Source: Knoxdaviesia capensis
Taxonomy: Eukaryota; Ascomycota; Sordariomycetes; Microascales; Gondwanamycetaceae
DNA length: 64,000 nt
Assembly: GCA_001510575.1 (NCBI GenBank)
Contig: LNGK01000003.1
Location: 797,755 to 861,754 of the forward strand
Reading direction: 5' to 3'
Shown: positions 24,605 to 35,000 of the stretch, piece by piece
Layout: each line of letters begins with the position of its first letter
Numbering within the stretch: the stretch's first letter is position 1
Program-made: the position numbers and the translations under genes
Notes under the pieces: generated by a model
What the model was told of the DNA's origin: nothing
Databases searched by the model: none
The model's input: only the letters and a program-made list of their open reading frames with translations

Positions 24605-24712
24605 CGGGGAAGGGGAAAAAAGACAGAAAAAAAAAGACAGAAAACGACAGAAAAAGAAAGAAAAAGACAGAAAAAGAAAGCAAAAGAAATAAAAAGAAAG
24701 AGAAAGAAAACG
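24605..24712. repeat. Polypurine GACAGAAAAA-type degenerate repeat
   Basis: More than 100 bases of almost pure purine on the plus strand, built of ACAGAAAA and AAAGAAA units. The minus strand is the matching pyrimidine tract, which gives spurious Phe/Leu/Ser open frames. Confidence 0.85.
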
Positions 24713-25658
24713 CGGCACAGAAGGCTAATTTTGGGTGTGTGGCGCCTCGACGCCCAAGCTTCTCTGCACACAACCCGGAGCGGTGGAGCCGTGGTGGGCG
24801 GGAACCCATGAGAGGCCCCTGGACCCTGGACCTGGACGTAGCGAGCTGACAAATCCAGACGGGTTGATGCATGTCTCTGGCGGTTGTGGTCGGTGGTCCA
24901 GATCTGCGGGATCGACGGGGTTCTGCATACGGAGAGAGAGAGAGAGAGAGGGGGGGGAGAGAGAGAGAGAGAGGGGGAGAGAGGGACAGGGTGGAGACGG
25001 TGGCAGCACGAGAGTCGTATTGGCCCGGAGGTCACCCCGGCCCTGACAAATCCAAATGTGGTCGCCGGGGCTCGATGACACGTGTGTGTGTGTCTCAGGG
25101 CGGGACTCCAGCCATCGGCGAAACGGTGGAACTCTGCATGCCGTTGGGGCAAGTGGCCGGCAGGAGATTGCGCTGGGGTGAGGCAAGAATCACAGACAGG
25201 CACAGGGAGGACTCCCCGAAACTTTAGATGGAAGATACATCTGTATACATACGATACCCCAAGGGCCAGAACAGCAAACAGATGCCGATGCTCTCGGTGG
25301 CTGGTCTTCCCGCTGCAAGGGTGATTGCATGGCCGTGCAGCACAGAGTCGCAGCAGCGGAAGCACGGATACGTGATACACGGACAGCAGCACAAGCGAGG
25401 AGGGGCAACGAGTGGCCACGATAGCCTCCCGGGCCCGGGAATGGCATTGGCTGCCCCGTACCGCTGCGAGGGGTGGTTCGTGAGGGGCACGGAGCCGGCC
25501 CAGCCAGACGCAGCTATCGACGGATCCACAGGGACCTTTTTGTGGCTGCTGGGCGCCGAAAAGGAACCCCTCAACCGCCAGAAAAGCGGAACTGGGGACG
25601 CCCAAGTGGGACCGGCGGCGTGAAACTGGTACCGGCGGCATCCTGGCGTTGGCAAAGG

Positions 25659-25666
25659 TATAAATA
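25659..25666 (+). promoter_or_regulatory. TATA box of the DUF1993 gene
   Basis: TATAAATA lies 256 bp upstream of the DUF1993 start codon and 80 bp before the start of its CT-rich repeat leader. Transcription would be expected to start around 25690-25720, making the decamer repeats part of the leader. Confidence 0.65.
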
Positions 25667-25739
25667 CGAGGCGATGCCCCTCGTCCAGATGCCACCGACC
25701 AGCCGACCACTACTGCGTCCTCTCACCATCACCACACGC

Positions 25740-25897
25740 TCTCTCTGATACTCTCTGATACTCTCACTCTCTATCTGATACTCTCACTGACTCTCACAAA
25801 CTCTCTCACTCTCTCACACTCTCTGATACTCTCTGATACTCTCTGATACTCTCTGATACTCTCACTTACTCTCTCACTCTCTCACACTCTCTATCAC
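25740..25897 (+). repeat. CTCTCTGATA decamer repeats in the DUF1993 leader
   Basis: The region between the TATA box and the start codon is built from CTCTCTGATA units: two at the left end, about four in the middle (25820-25862), and intervening CTCTCACT-type variants. It is entirely pyrimidine-rich apart from the GATA core of each unit. A leader role follows from position; any function of the periodic GATA is inference. Confidence 0.85.
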
Positions 25898-25921
25898 CCC
25901 CACCCCCCCCCAACCGCCACA

Positions 25922-26446
25922 ATGCCCTACGGCCTCTACGACGCCACCGTCCCGCTGCTGACCTGCGGCCTGACGGTGCTCAAGAACATCATCCCGAAGG
26001 CCTTCGCCTTCGCGCCCGCCCAGACCACCGCCGAGGTGCTCGAGTGGCGGCTGATCGACGACATGCTGCCGCTGCGCCTGCAGATCTTCATCGCCGTCGA
26101 CACCGCCGCCAAGGCCGCCAAGCGCATCGCCGGCGAAGAGCCGGTCGACTTCGGCTTCACCCCGGACGTCGACTTCCCCGCCATGCTCGGCTGGATCGAC
26201 GACACCCTCGCCCTGCTCGCCAAGACCGACCGCGCCGTGTTCGACGCCAACGAGGCCATGCCCGTCACCTTCGGCGTCGGCGCCGGCGCCACCGCCACCG
26301 TGCCGGCCTCCGTCTACATCAACACCTACTCCATCCCCAACTTCCTCTTCCACGTGCAGACCGCCTACTGCATCCTGCGCGCCAGGGGCGTCCCGCTCGG
26401 CAAGGCCGACTACCTCGGCCCGTTCCGTGCCACCATTGTCCAGTAG
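25922..26446 (+). CDS. DUF1993 family protein
   Basis: A 174-residue, intronless protein of the DUF1993 family, whose biochemical role is not established; members are small helical proteins common in fungi and bacteria. The assignment rests on overall wording: an N-terminal LYDATVPLL and LKNIIPKA segment, a central LPLRLQIFIAVDTAAKAAKRI helix, and a C-terminal YINTYSIPNFLFHVQTAYCILRA segment followed by GVPLGKADYLGP. Length fits the family (about 165-180 residues). No signal peptide or membrane segment is seen, so a cytosolic protein is likely. The start is the first ATG after the CT-rich leader. The strongly GC-ending codons and the clear TATA box suggest a well-expressed gene. It has no obvious functional neighbour. 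Confidence 0.88.
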   Translation: MPYGLYDATVPLLTCGLTVLKNIIPKAFAFAPAQTTAEVLEWRLIDDMLPLRLQIFIAVDTAAKAAKRIAGEEPVDFGFTPDVDFPAMLGWIDDTLALLAKTDRAVFDANEAMPVTFGVGAGATATVPASVYINTYSIPNFLFHVQTAYCILRARGVPLGKADYLGPFRATIVQ

Positions 26447-26611
26447 ACGGCCGCCCCGGCCCGACCGTGGTGCTGGCCGGCCGGAGCCCGGACCTGGCTG
26501 GACCTGTGATCGGGCCTACGAATGTGATGTCCACGGCCATTGATATGAGATGAAAGGAGCAGAGGAGTCCGGAAGCGTCACTTTCGCGTCTTCTCCTAGC
26601 TAGCGTTCAGT

Positions 26612-26878
26612 TCAATACCAAAAATAAAAAAAACTTGGTTCACTTATCTGCTTGAAATTGTGTCTGTCTGTGGCCCGCCGAACTCTGCCCGTAACCCCGA
26701 GTACCCCCGCGTCACGGCCGCCGCTGCCGCACGGGTTCGGCGCGACGAAGGCCGGCTCCTTCTTGTACGGGTTCATCTCGACGTACGTACTCCAGCGGAT
26801 GTCCTTCTCCTGCTGCGCAACCGACAGCCCCCCCGGCCCCGTGGCGTGCGGAAGAATCGACGTGTCGACGGCGGACAT
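26612..26878 (-). pseudogene. Probable relic of a glutathione S-transferase gene
   Basis: The minus-strand frame from ATG at 26878 begins SAVDTSILPHATGPG, close to the start of a family of fungal glutathione transferase-like proteins. It then moves within about 15 residues to STYVEMNPYKKEPAFVAPNP, which resembles the segment just before the cis-Pro region (typically YxxIEVNPYxKPxxLLxLNP). The intervening strand and active-site part expected there (a YSGWFCPF-like stretch) is missing, and the frame after NPCG has no further similarity and soon stops. The simplest reading is a gene decayed by internal deletion and loss of its 3' two-thirds. The family comparison is from memory and was not checked by alignment. 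Confidence 0.5.
26623..26628 (+). terminator. Possible polyadenylation signal for the DUF1993 gene
   Basis: AATAAA within an A-rich stretch about 175 bases after the stop codon. Fungal polyadenylation signals are degenerate, so position is the main support. Confidence 0.4.
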
Positions 26879-29639
26879 GGCGGGACGAACAGCAGTTCGA
26901 CAGGTTTGGTGGAGGAGCATAACGTGCGTGGATCGAGTGCTGGAGTTCACAAGAGGAAACGCACCACCCGGATGGCAGCGTCGTTGGATTTATGTTTCTG
27001 CCGCCCCGCGGATAAGCAACCGTCCATCCAAACACCCGCGCGTCTGCGGGCAAACGCTCGCCACAATGACGCCTGGCCGGGCCCCCCAGAAAGCGCACAC
27101 GCCTGGCCTGATTAATGATCGGCCTCGCCTCCTCGTACATCCTGCTTGGCTGGGCGAATCAGCTGCTGCGAGCGCCGCCTGCGCATCACCTCATCTGCAG
27201 CCATCATGCGGTGATTCCCAATTGTGTGCGGAATGCGCGGGGCGGCTAACTTCACCCGCTGCTCTTCACTGTTTCGACAACGTTGGATCGCGCTTACTGC
27301 CGCGGTAGCCTGTCAATGCTGCGGCTTCGTTTAAGCTTCTCACTGTTGTCACTCCGGGCCCAAGTCTCCGGTGGCGATGTCCCGGGATCTTAGGGTTAGA
27401 CCGGGATGCGAAGCGGGGTAAAGTGGGACTGCTGCTAGGGTTAGGGCTGGCGGTTTCGGAGAACATGCGCGGCAAAAGGAAATTTATTTCAGCAAAAGAA
27501 CACAACTTAAAACAAACAAACTCATCCCAACTTCACCTATTCAGCGCCATCACACTCACGACAACCCTTCAAACGCGCCCCCGAAATACACCTAGAAACA
27601 CTGCTTCTTCACCTCGGCAATGCCCAGAATCTCCTGCGCCAGATCGACCAGCGCTTGGCCGCCGGCAGCGCAGTGGTGACGAGAGAGATTCTGAGTTGTG
27701 GCACGCACGATGCGACGAAGCGTGCTCTTTATACCTCGCTGGCGTGGCCGTGACCGCACGTCTTATGCCTTCAGCTCGCACCACTTCGACGACAAGTCCG
27801 CACTGTCCTCCCAGTCAATCTCACGATAGTGTCTCAAGCGCCGGAACACAGCCTGACGAACCACCCTCAACGTCCATGTTATGTCGACCGCGAGTCCCAC
27901 ACACGACGAGAAAGATGCCCCTCGAAATGAACGAACGCCCGACCACGCTGCCTCGCGGACACCACAACCACGCAACACCGCCCCCGCCGCACCCTGCACG
28001 CGATCCTCCGCCCGGGACGAGATGAACTGACCCCCTCCCCCGGACACCCCGCAGCCCTACAGCCCCCGGCACAAGGACGGCATGTGCTGTCTCGCTGCTG
28101 TCCACGGCTGTTCTACATCCCCCCGTTACACACAGACATGCAGCGTGCGTGTGCTCCGCAGAGAGCCGGCGCTGCTGGCAGCCCATTCGCGCGAGACCCG
28201 CGCCGCAGCCGCCCCGCCGTGTCGGCCTGTCTCACGTCCCCAGGCGCGGAGCTGAACCCGGTATATTAATTGCTGTGAGGCAGAGTCTGCCAAGCCCGGC
28301 GCCGTGGAAGCGCATGTGAGGCATGTGCCAAAAGTGACGAGCTCGCATGACATGTGCTATCTAGATCCGCCAAGGCAACGTAGGATTTCCCAGGCCGGAG
28401 CGTTCCAGACGCCGGAGTATGCCGGAGTGGTAGTCACACCGTACCCCAACAGGTTTGCAACAGCCCGACTGCCCCCCCCCCTTTGGGTGGTCCTCGGTAA
28501 TCGAGACCACCGATACAGACGTAAATCTCCGCGCAGCCCCCAACCGTAATCCTCCTGACACGCACAGAAAACAAGCCGCATCGATAAATGATCTACCCCC
28601 AAGTGTAAGGCCTGCATGGGCGGACGTCCCAAGATTAGCATCCAGATCGCGGCACGTAATTGCCGGCCGCCATATTAAAAAAAAGCGGCGAAGCCAGCAA
28701 GTCCGGGCCCGGCAAAACCCAGCCCAGTTGTACTTCCTCTTGGTGTACTCGTTGCGTACTGCTGGCGAGATATTGCGAGACCTGCCGGTTTAAAAAAAGA
28801 CGAACGTCCCGGTCTTGCAGCCACATAGCCAGAGTCGGCCCAGCCGCGCGGGGTGGTATATATACCCCCCAGCTGAATCTATTTTATATTGATGGTCGCC
28901 CGGCGTATGTGCACGCGCCTTCCGGGTCGCGGCGGCGTGGACGTAGAGCTAGACAGTAGTCTCGGTGTGAAGCGACCGCCGGACGCCGGCGATAATAGGG
29001 GAGTCCATGTGCTCCGGGGAGGCGGGTGGGGGGGTGCCGGCACGTCGGGCTAATGCTGAAGTGGTCCTGAGGAGGAAGAAGAACTAGAGATGATGGTGTG
29101 TGCTGGAGATGAGTTGGGGGTTAGCTGGCTTAAATACCCCGAGCTTGCCACAGGCTTGGTCGGTTAGTAAGGGAAGTGATGATTCATGTCCCAGGCAAAC
29201 GGCAGCTTACACGTACAGGTAGCCCAACAACTCGTGCTGGACTCTTTCGATGAAGGTCCCGGAAAGCACCATGCCACTCCACAAACCCGGGGTTTTCCGG
29301 GAGTCACAGTCAACGATCGGCGCATTGCTCGCAGTGGGCTGAGATGCACGGGAATCAATCAACGGGTGGTAGTTGCTCATATCACCGACTGCAAGCGTTA
29401 TAGACTCGTGTCAATTTGGACCTGGGAACTGTGGGTAAACTATCTAACGTGTAACTATCGAGGAGAGCGTCTCGAAACTAAAACGAGCGCAGGGTACGGG
29501 GAATCACTGTGCAATGCGTGCAAAAAAAAAAAAAAAAGCCGTATATATCATGTCCTGGGACTCTGGAAAGCCCCTTCAAAAACCCTATCTCCCGGAATAT
29601 CCATCCACCCGGCGCCGGTCTGCCGGCGACCACTACCCC
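26879..29639. other. Intergenic region with telomere-like motifs
   Basis: No intact gene is recognised. Telomere-like words lie at 27389-27400 and 27434-27446. On the minus strand, 27590-27672 reads as a short protein-like tail (ALVDLAQEILGIAEVKKQCF, then a stop) with no matching upstream exon that I can establish; it could be a relic of a gene end. Several TATA-like words (for example near 28856-28864) have no associated reading frame. The remainder is mixed sequence without repeats. Confidence 0.5.
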
Positions 29640-30281
29640 CTAGCGAAACACCACGCGAATCGTCGTCGTCGTCCCGCGCGACTCCCGGTGCTCCGACCCC
29701 GGGCGTCTGGGTCCGCGGGGCTGCGACCCCCGGCGCTCGCGTCCCCAGCTCTGCGGCTCGCGGTGCTGCGACTCGCGCGGCTGGGACCGCCGGAACTCCG
29801 CCCCCCGGACCTCCGACTCCTGGCGCTGCCATCCCCGGGGCTCCGGCTCCGCTCCCCGGCGTCCAGACCCCCGGTACTCATGACCCCGGTCTCGACCGCC
29901 GTCCCGGCTACTCCGGCTGCTCCCGCTGCTGCTGCTGCTGCTGCTGCTCCTGCTGCTGTCACTCCAGACACTGCTGTCACTCCCGGGGCTGCGCGGACGC
30001 TCCCGCCGCTCCGGGCCGTCACAGCGGCAGTCGCAGGAGACGCACCGCGACCGGCGGTGGACCAGCTCCCCGCGGCAGTCCGCGCAGATGTATCGCGGGG
30101 GAGGCGGCGGCGGCGAGTCGCGGTGCGGGGAGCGGGACTGCCGGTAGGCCGGCGGCGGCGACACGGTGCGGATGGAGACGGAGTGGTGGGAGGAGCGCGA
30201 ATAGCTGGAGGCGACCGAGGAGTAGGCGGAGGAGGAGCGGTGGGGGGGGATGTCGGCGTCGAAGGTGACGCGCTTGCCCAT
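29640..30281 (-). CDS. Uncharacterised Ser/Arg-rich protein with RVxF-like motif and CxxC cluster
   Basis: A 213-residue predicted protein I do not recognise. It starts MGKRVTFDAD, where RVTF fits the RVxF docking motif for protein phosphatase 1. A Ser/Tyr-rich part follows (residues 16-60), then a Cys cluster (C66, C69, C80, C83, C85, C87; CxxC-x10-CxxC plus two further Cys) that could bind zinc. Residues about 90-213 are disordered and Arg/Ser/Glu/Gly-rich, with a poly-Ser run encoded by CTG/CAG-type repeats at about 29927-29952. The start has a good context (CCACAATGG), lies behind a 12-bp repeat leader, and a TATAAAG sits about 330 bp upstream, which together argue for a real gene. The frame stays open upstream without another ATG. 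Neighbours give no clue to function. It could still be a chance frame in GC-rich DNA. Confidence 0.6.
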   Translation of the reverse strand: MGKRVTFDADIPPHRSSSAYSSVASSYSRSSHHSVSIRTVSPPPAYRQSRSPHRDSPPPPPPRYICADCRGELVHRRSRCVSCDCRCDGPERRERPRSPGSDSSVWSDSSRSSSSSSSSGSSRSSRDGGRDRGHEYRGSGRRGAEPEPRGWQRQESEVRGAEFRRSQPRESQHREPQSWGRERRGSQPRGPRRPGSEHRESRGTTTTIRVVFR

Positions 30282-30300
30282 TGTGGCTTTTTTCTTATGG

Positions 30301-30396
30301 TTGTTTTGTATGTTGTTTTGTATGTTGTTTTGTATGTTGTTTTGTATGTTGTTTTGTATGTTGTTTTGTATGTTGTTTTGTATGTTGTTTTGTATG
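30301..30396. repeat. 12-bp minisatellite (TTGTTTTGTATG)8
   Basis: Eight perfect tandem copies plus a degenerate ninth ending near 30409. They lie 20 bases upstream of the start codon of the Ser/Arg-rich protein gene, so the minus-strand mRNA leader would carry CAUACAAAACAA repeats, an unstructured A/C-rich sequence. Confidence 0.95.
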
Positions 30397-30609
30397 TTGT
30401 TCTGTGGTGTTTTGTTGGGGGTGGACGGTGTAAGTAAGTGTAAGTCGATCACAGCCAACTCTCTCTCGAGACTCTGTGCTTGACTGCGAAGACGAGTAGA
30501 AGAAGGGGTGAAACTGACAAAAAGAGATGCCTGAAGTCGACCAACTGCGATATTCCGAAGACGAAGATCACACAAGAGAAGTCGAAAGACAGACAGCCCC
30601 CGTCGCGAT

Positions 30610-30616
30610 CTTTATA
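30610..30616 (-). promoter_or_regulatory. TATA box of the Ser/Arg-rich protein gene
   Basis: TATAAAG on the minus strand, about 330 bases upstream of the start codon. Together with the repeat leader it gives a conventional promoter layout. Confidence 0.55.
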
Positions 30617-32041
30617 CATTCCTGACCCGTCCTCCCTCCCACAGGCTTCCGCAGCCATCCTCGCCCGCCCAGCGACCCGAACACACGACCACCACCAGCA
30701 GGACGAAATCCAACAGCGACGAGAACCCTCACCAAGCGGGGGATCACAAAGAGCGAGCAAGGAAAGAAAAGAAAAAAAGAGCCCGGTGACGGGAAACGCC
30801 ACCACGGTGAAGGTCCAGATCTGCAGCTCAGCAAAGAAGACAAAAGAAAAAACAAAAGCCCGACACATGCGCATCCAAAAAAGCCTCGAGACCTTTCCCG
30901 AACGCCCGAAATTACAAAAAATGAGCTGGCGGAGACCCGACGATTGGCTGGATCGCGCAAGGCCGCCGCCCCCACCACACACACCTGCAAGTCAGAGATC
31001 TGAGGGACAAAGGACAAAGTGCGGCCGCGCGACTGGGCTGCTCGCGCGTAGGCACCAGACCCGACCAGTCGGCCGGGACGGCTGGGGGTGCAGGCCGTTG
31101 GACCACGGGGGGTGTTTATTTTTATTTTTCTTTCTTGCTTTTTCTTGGCCCGAGTCCCCCCAACGCTGTACGAGTGAGTTCTGGAGCTCGTTGGGCTGAG
31201 CAGTGCCAGTCCTGCGTGCGTGTGTCCCTCGGCCCAGAGCCCCCATCGCCGAAGATCCTGACTCCCAGAACCCCCCGAGCGTGGCGTGGCGTGGATTCCG
31301 CGGAGCAGGACGGACTGACTCGCCTTCCCCAGAGCGGAGGCATGTTCCGCGCAGCCAACTGTAGCACAGCAGCCCGCTGGCTCGTTCTCTCGTGCCCGGG
31401 TTGGACCTGTCCGCGACGTCGCTGCGCACACAGCCACGATCCAACGCCGAAGGACTGGACTCGTAGACCACCATGCGAAGCAGAACACACCCCGAAAAAA
31501 AAGAAGACGAAATGTAAGCAAAACAGACACACTTGGGACCACCCGTACAGTTTGCCCTGCACGTGCAGTCCCAGACCGCACGCCCACCCCGGTAACCCCG
31601 GCCTTGAAACCCGGCCGTCCCAGCTGGCCCCGACCAACCACGTCGAAACACCGTGCAGAAACCGCACACATGGCCGCATATTCGCTGGCCTGGTGGGGGG
31701 GGCTCATGAGCAAAAAATTGTCATTCATGCGTTGTCGCCAGGCATCCACAGCAGAGAGAAAAAGAAAAGTATATGAACGGCTCGTCGCTGTCGTTCACGT
31801 TGATCAAGACTCTTGTCCTCTTTCAACTGTGGGGGGGTTTAACCCTAAGGCGCATGTCCACGCAGCGACCCGACCGGCCACCAACACAGCCACGACAGCG
31901 AATACAGACACGCAACAGGATACAGCAGAGTGGTCACAGGAAACAGATCTGACAGTTGGCAAACGGAACATTCCAAGAGCGAGAGAAACACAAGCAAACG
32001 GTAAGACACAAAGGAGATACAAATGACAGGTGGTTATAGCA
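30617..32041. other. Intergenic region
   Basis: No recognised gene. Long minus-strand open frames here have no conserved content and overlap equally long frames on the plus strand. A telomere-like AACCCTAA is at 31841-31848, about 240 bases beyond the 3' end of the dioxygenase gene. Confidence 0.55.
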
Positions 32042-32082
32042 GACACACACACACACACGCACACACACGCACACACACACAC
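32042..32082. repeat. (CA)n/(TG)n microsatellite abutting the dioxygenase stop codon
   Basis: CA repeat, interrupted twice by CG, ending two bases before the stop codon complement at 32084-32086. The mRNA 3' untranslated region therefore begins with about 40 bases of UG repeat. Confidence 0.95.
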
Positions 32083-32083
32083 C

Positions 32084-35000
32084 CTAGTCGTCCCACATAA
32101 TCTTCATCGACGCCGGGAACGGCGTCATCGAGTCCCACTTCTCCGTCATGTACACACAGAACCCGCCCGGCCGGGGCACCTTGTGCAGCAGGCCCTGCGG
32201 CCCGGGCACCCGCCGCACGTTCGCCCGCCGGAACACCGCGCGGAACAGCTCGACCAGCGCCACCTGCGCGACACTGCGGCCCAGGCACGCGTGCGGCCCG
32301 CTGCCGAAGAACAGGTACTTGTCCGCCGGCCGCCGCGGGTCGACCGTGTCCGGGTCCGGGAACTCGCCCGCGTCGCGCGCCGCCTGCACGTAGCTGACGA
32401 ACACCCGGTCGCCCGCCTGCACGTGCACCGCCGCGTGGCCGCTGTCGTCGCCGGGGATGGTGTCCGCCACCACCGCCCGCCGGTACGTGCCAAACGTCCC
32501 CGCCATGCGGATGCCCTCCATGGCGTACCCCAGCAGCAGCCCGTCGGTCTCGTCCGTCGGCGCCAGACACGCCACGCGGTGCAGCTCGCCCACGTGCTCC
32601 TGGCCGTCGCCCAGGTAAAAGTCCAGCGCCTGCGCAAACACCTCCGCCTGGTTGGGCACCATGCTGCCGGCCATCGGCATGATCTGGCTCCACACAATGT
32701 CGTCCGTCGACAGCCCGGCCTTGGCCAGGCCCCTGATCATGTTCGCCCCGTACGCCGCGAGCGGCTCGCCCTTCTTCAGCGACTGCGAGAACGGCATCGG
32801 CAGGCCCAGCCGCGCCAGCTTGACGTTCATCGCCACCACGCTGCCCAGCTTGTCGGCCGCCTGCTTGGTGTACTGGCGCAGCGGGAACGACTTGACCGCG
32901 TCGAGGTCGAAGAAGATGCAGATGAAGATCGCCGCCAGCATCTTGTACAGCTCCGCCTCGCTGAACACCCCCTTCGGGAACGCCTCCGTCTTCAGCGGCA
33001 GCCCGAAGATGCGCGCCGCAAAGTGCACGTGCGCCAGGTTGCCGACGTCGCGCACAATGTCGATCTGCGCCGTGCCCGCCACCCGGTACCCCTTCTGCGT
33101 GAACAGCGTCTCGGCAATCTGCCCGTAGAACCGCTTGAAGTCCGCCTTCCACCCTTCGCGGTACAGCTGCGCCGCCATGATCTGCCGCTGCCGCCCGTGC
33201 AGCGCCGTGTCGCCCGACAGCATGAACTTGCTGCCGCCCTCGCCAAACAGCAGCGTCAAGCCCTCGTCCCACACCACCGGGTAGTTCTGCGCGTTCTTGC
33301 ACACGTACGTGGCCCCCGCATACGACTCGACGTTGACCCGCGTCCGCCGGAAGGCCGGCCGGCTGAAATCGAACCCGTCGACCCGCTTCATCTCCGTCAG
33401 GATCTTCTTGGTCTCCGACGTGATCACCATCGGATAGTGCGCGTACACCGAGTTGTGGCGGAAGTGGTTCGGGAACGCCCGCAGAATCAGCTTGTACAGC
33501 ACACAGCCGTGGTTGACGCCCAGGTCGTAGTCGGCCTCCTTGTAGCCCCAGTTGGTCAGCGCCCGCGGGTGGTATTCCGTGGTGTAGTAGCGGTCGCCAC
33601 GCACCAGGCACACCGCATCCGACAGCACAATCCGCGAGATCGAGTACGTCGGGCAGATGCCCACTCCCGGCACCATCGGCTGCTTGTCGTCCTCAATCAT
33701 CACACCCGGGAACATCTCGACGTTGTCCGGGTGCTGGTACAGCCGCCGCAGCTGCTCCGCCACCTCGGGATCCGAGTTGATCTCCTCAAACTTCTCGTAC
33801 GGCTTCAGCCCAAAGTGCTTGCGGAACTCGTTCAGCCCCGCCAGGTTCCACTGTCGGCTGCGCACCATGCCGAGAATCTCCACCGGCCGCATCGACTTGG
33901 GCGTGTTGCGCGCCCCAAACGCTCCCGCAACCTCGTCAATCGACTTGGTCAGGCATTCCACCAGCTCGTCGTCGTTGAACCGGCCGTTCTCGTCCCGCTG
34001 GAACCCGTTGAACGTGCGCTCGCCCGGATCGGTCGGGATGGCCTGGTCAAACTTGATAAACGCCCGCGCAATGTCCTGCGGACCGGCTGTCGCCGCGTTG
34101 CTGGCAAACATGTCGGCGTAGAACTCCTCGATCCACTTGGCATCCGCCTGCGAAATCAGCGAGTGCCAGCGGTAGCACAGGTTGAACTCGGCCGACACAT
34201 GGCTGCCCGTACCGCGCTCGGCTCCGGGCTTGGTGCCGGCCTTGACGCCCATCTCCACCCGCGGGTCCAGGTTCCACGTCGTGTCATAGCGGTTGAGGTT
34301 GATGATGTTGCGCACGTAGTCGACAAGCGTGATGTTGATGTACATGCCGCTGGTGACCAGACGGGCCGTCTGGAACAGGTCGTGGTCATACTTCTTCCAC
34401 GCCAAAACAGCAGCCTCGCCCTCCAGCTTGGCCGACGGCTTGGTGAACCGGCCGTTCTCGTTGATGGCAGCCAGATTCTCGGCAACGTGGTTGTGGAAGC
34501 GATTGAACATCACCAGGATGATGCACACCCCCGGCGGCATGCCCAGCAGACGCTTATCGGCAAACGCATCGGGCTTCAGCTTGCCGTCCTTGAAGGTCCG
34601 GATCGAGTCCTGCATCGCCTGGTTGCTGCCGTACAGCGGCGACAGATCGAGGTACGACGACGTGTTGTTGATGTTGCCGTCGCGGGGGTCCGTCCAGAAC
34701 AGGTCGTGGATGATGATCGTAGCCCAGTACCAGAAGAAACTCGAGATGCCGTTGGGGTTCTTCCTGAACTCTCCACGGGCCATGACGGCGTCAAAGACCT
34801 GGCCCGGATCGGGGAGGGCGCCCAGAGACGTGGTTCCCGGGCGGCACGTCCGAGCATACGGGGTGCCAGCAGCTCCGAGTTGGGGCATCAGCAGGTTCTA
34901 CACAAGTTAGCGGGGTGGGTCGAAATATGTTGGCCGAGGGAGCGACGTACGTTGTTGGAGCCATCTGCAGTCCGAAACATGGTCTCCTTGTTGATGTGGA

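Larger units (their letters stand above)
21070..25658. other. Intergenic region without recognised gene
   Basis: After the GCDH 3' end no frame on either strand has recognisable protein content. From about 22 to 24.4 kb the sequence is evenly mixed, CpG-rich and lacks simple repeats, which could reflect a very old decayed gene or element, but no terminal repeats or conserved motif are visible. A polypurine stretch of GACAGAAAAA-like units lies at about 24605-24712, and an imperfect AG microsatellite at 24931-24985. Confidence 0.55.

Noticed and set aside
30568..31749. Minus-strand frame of 393 codons upstream of the Ser/Arg-rich gene
   Set aside because: No recognisable domain, and plus-strand frames are open over the same stretch; it would also overlap the TATA box of the neighbouring gene.
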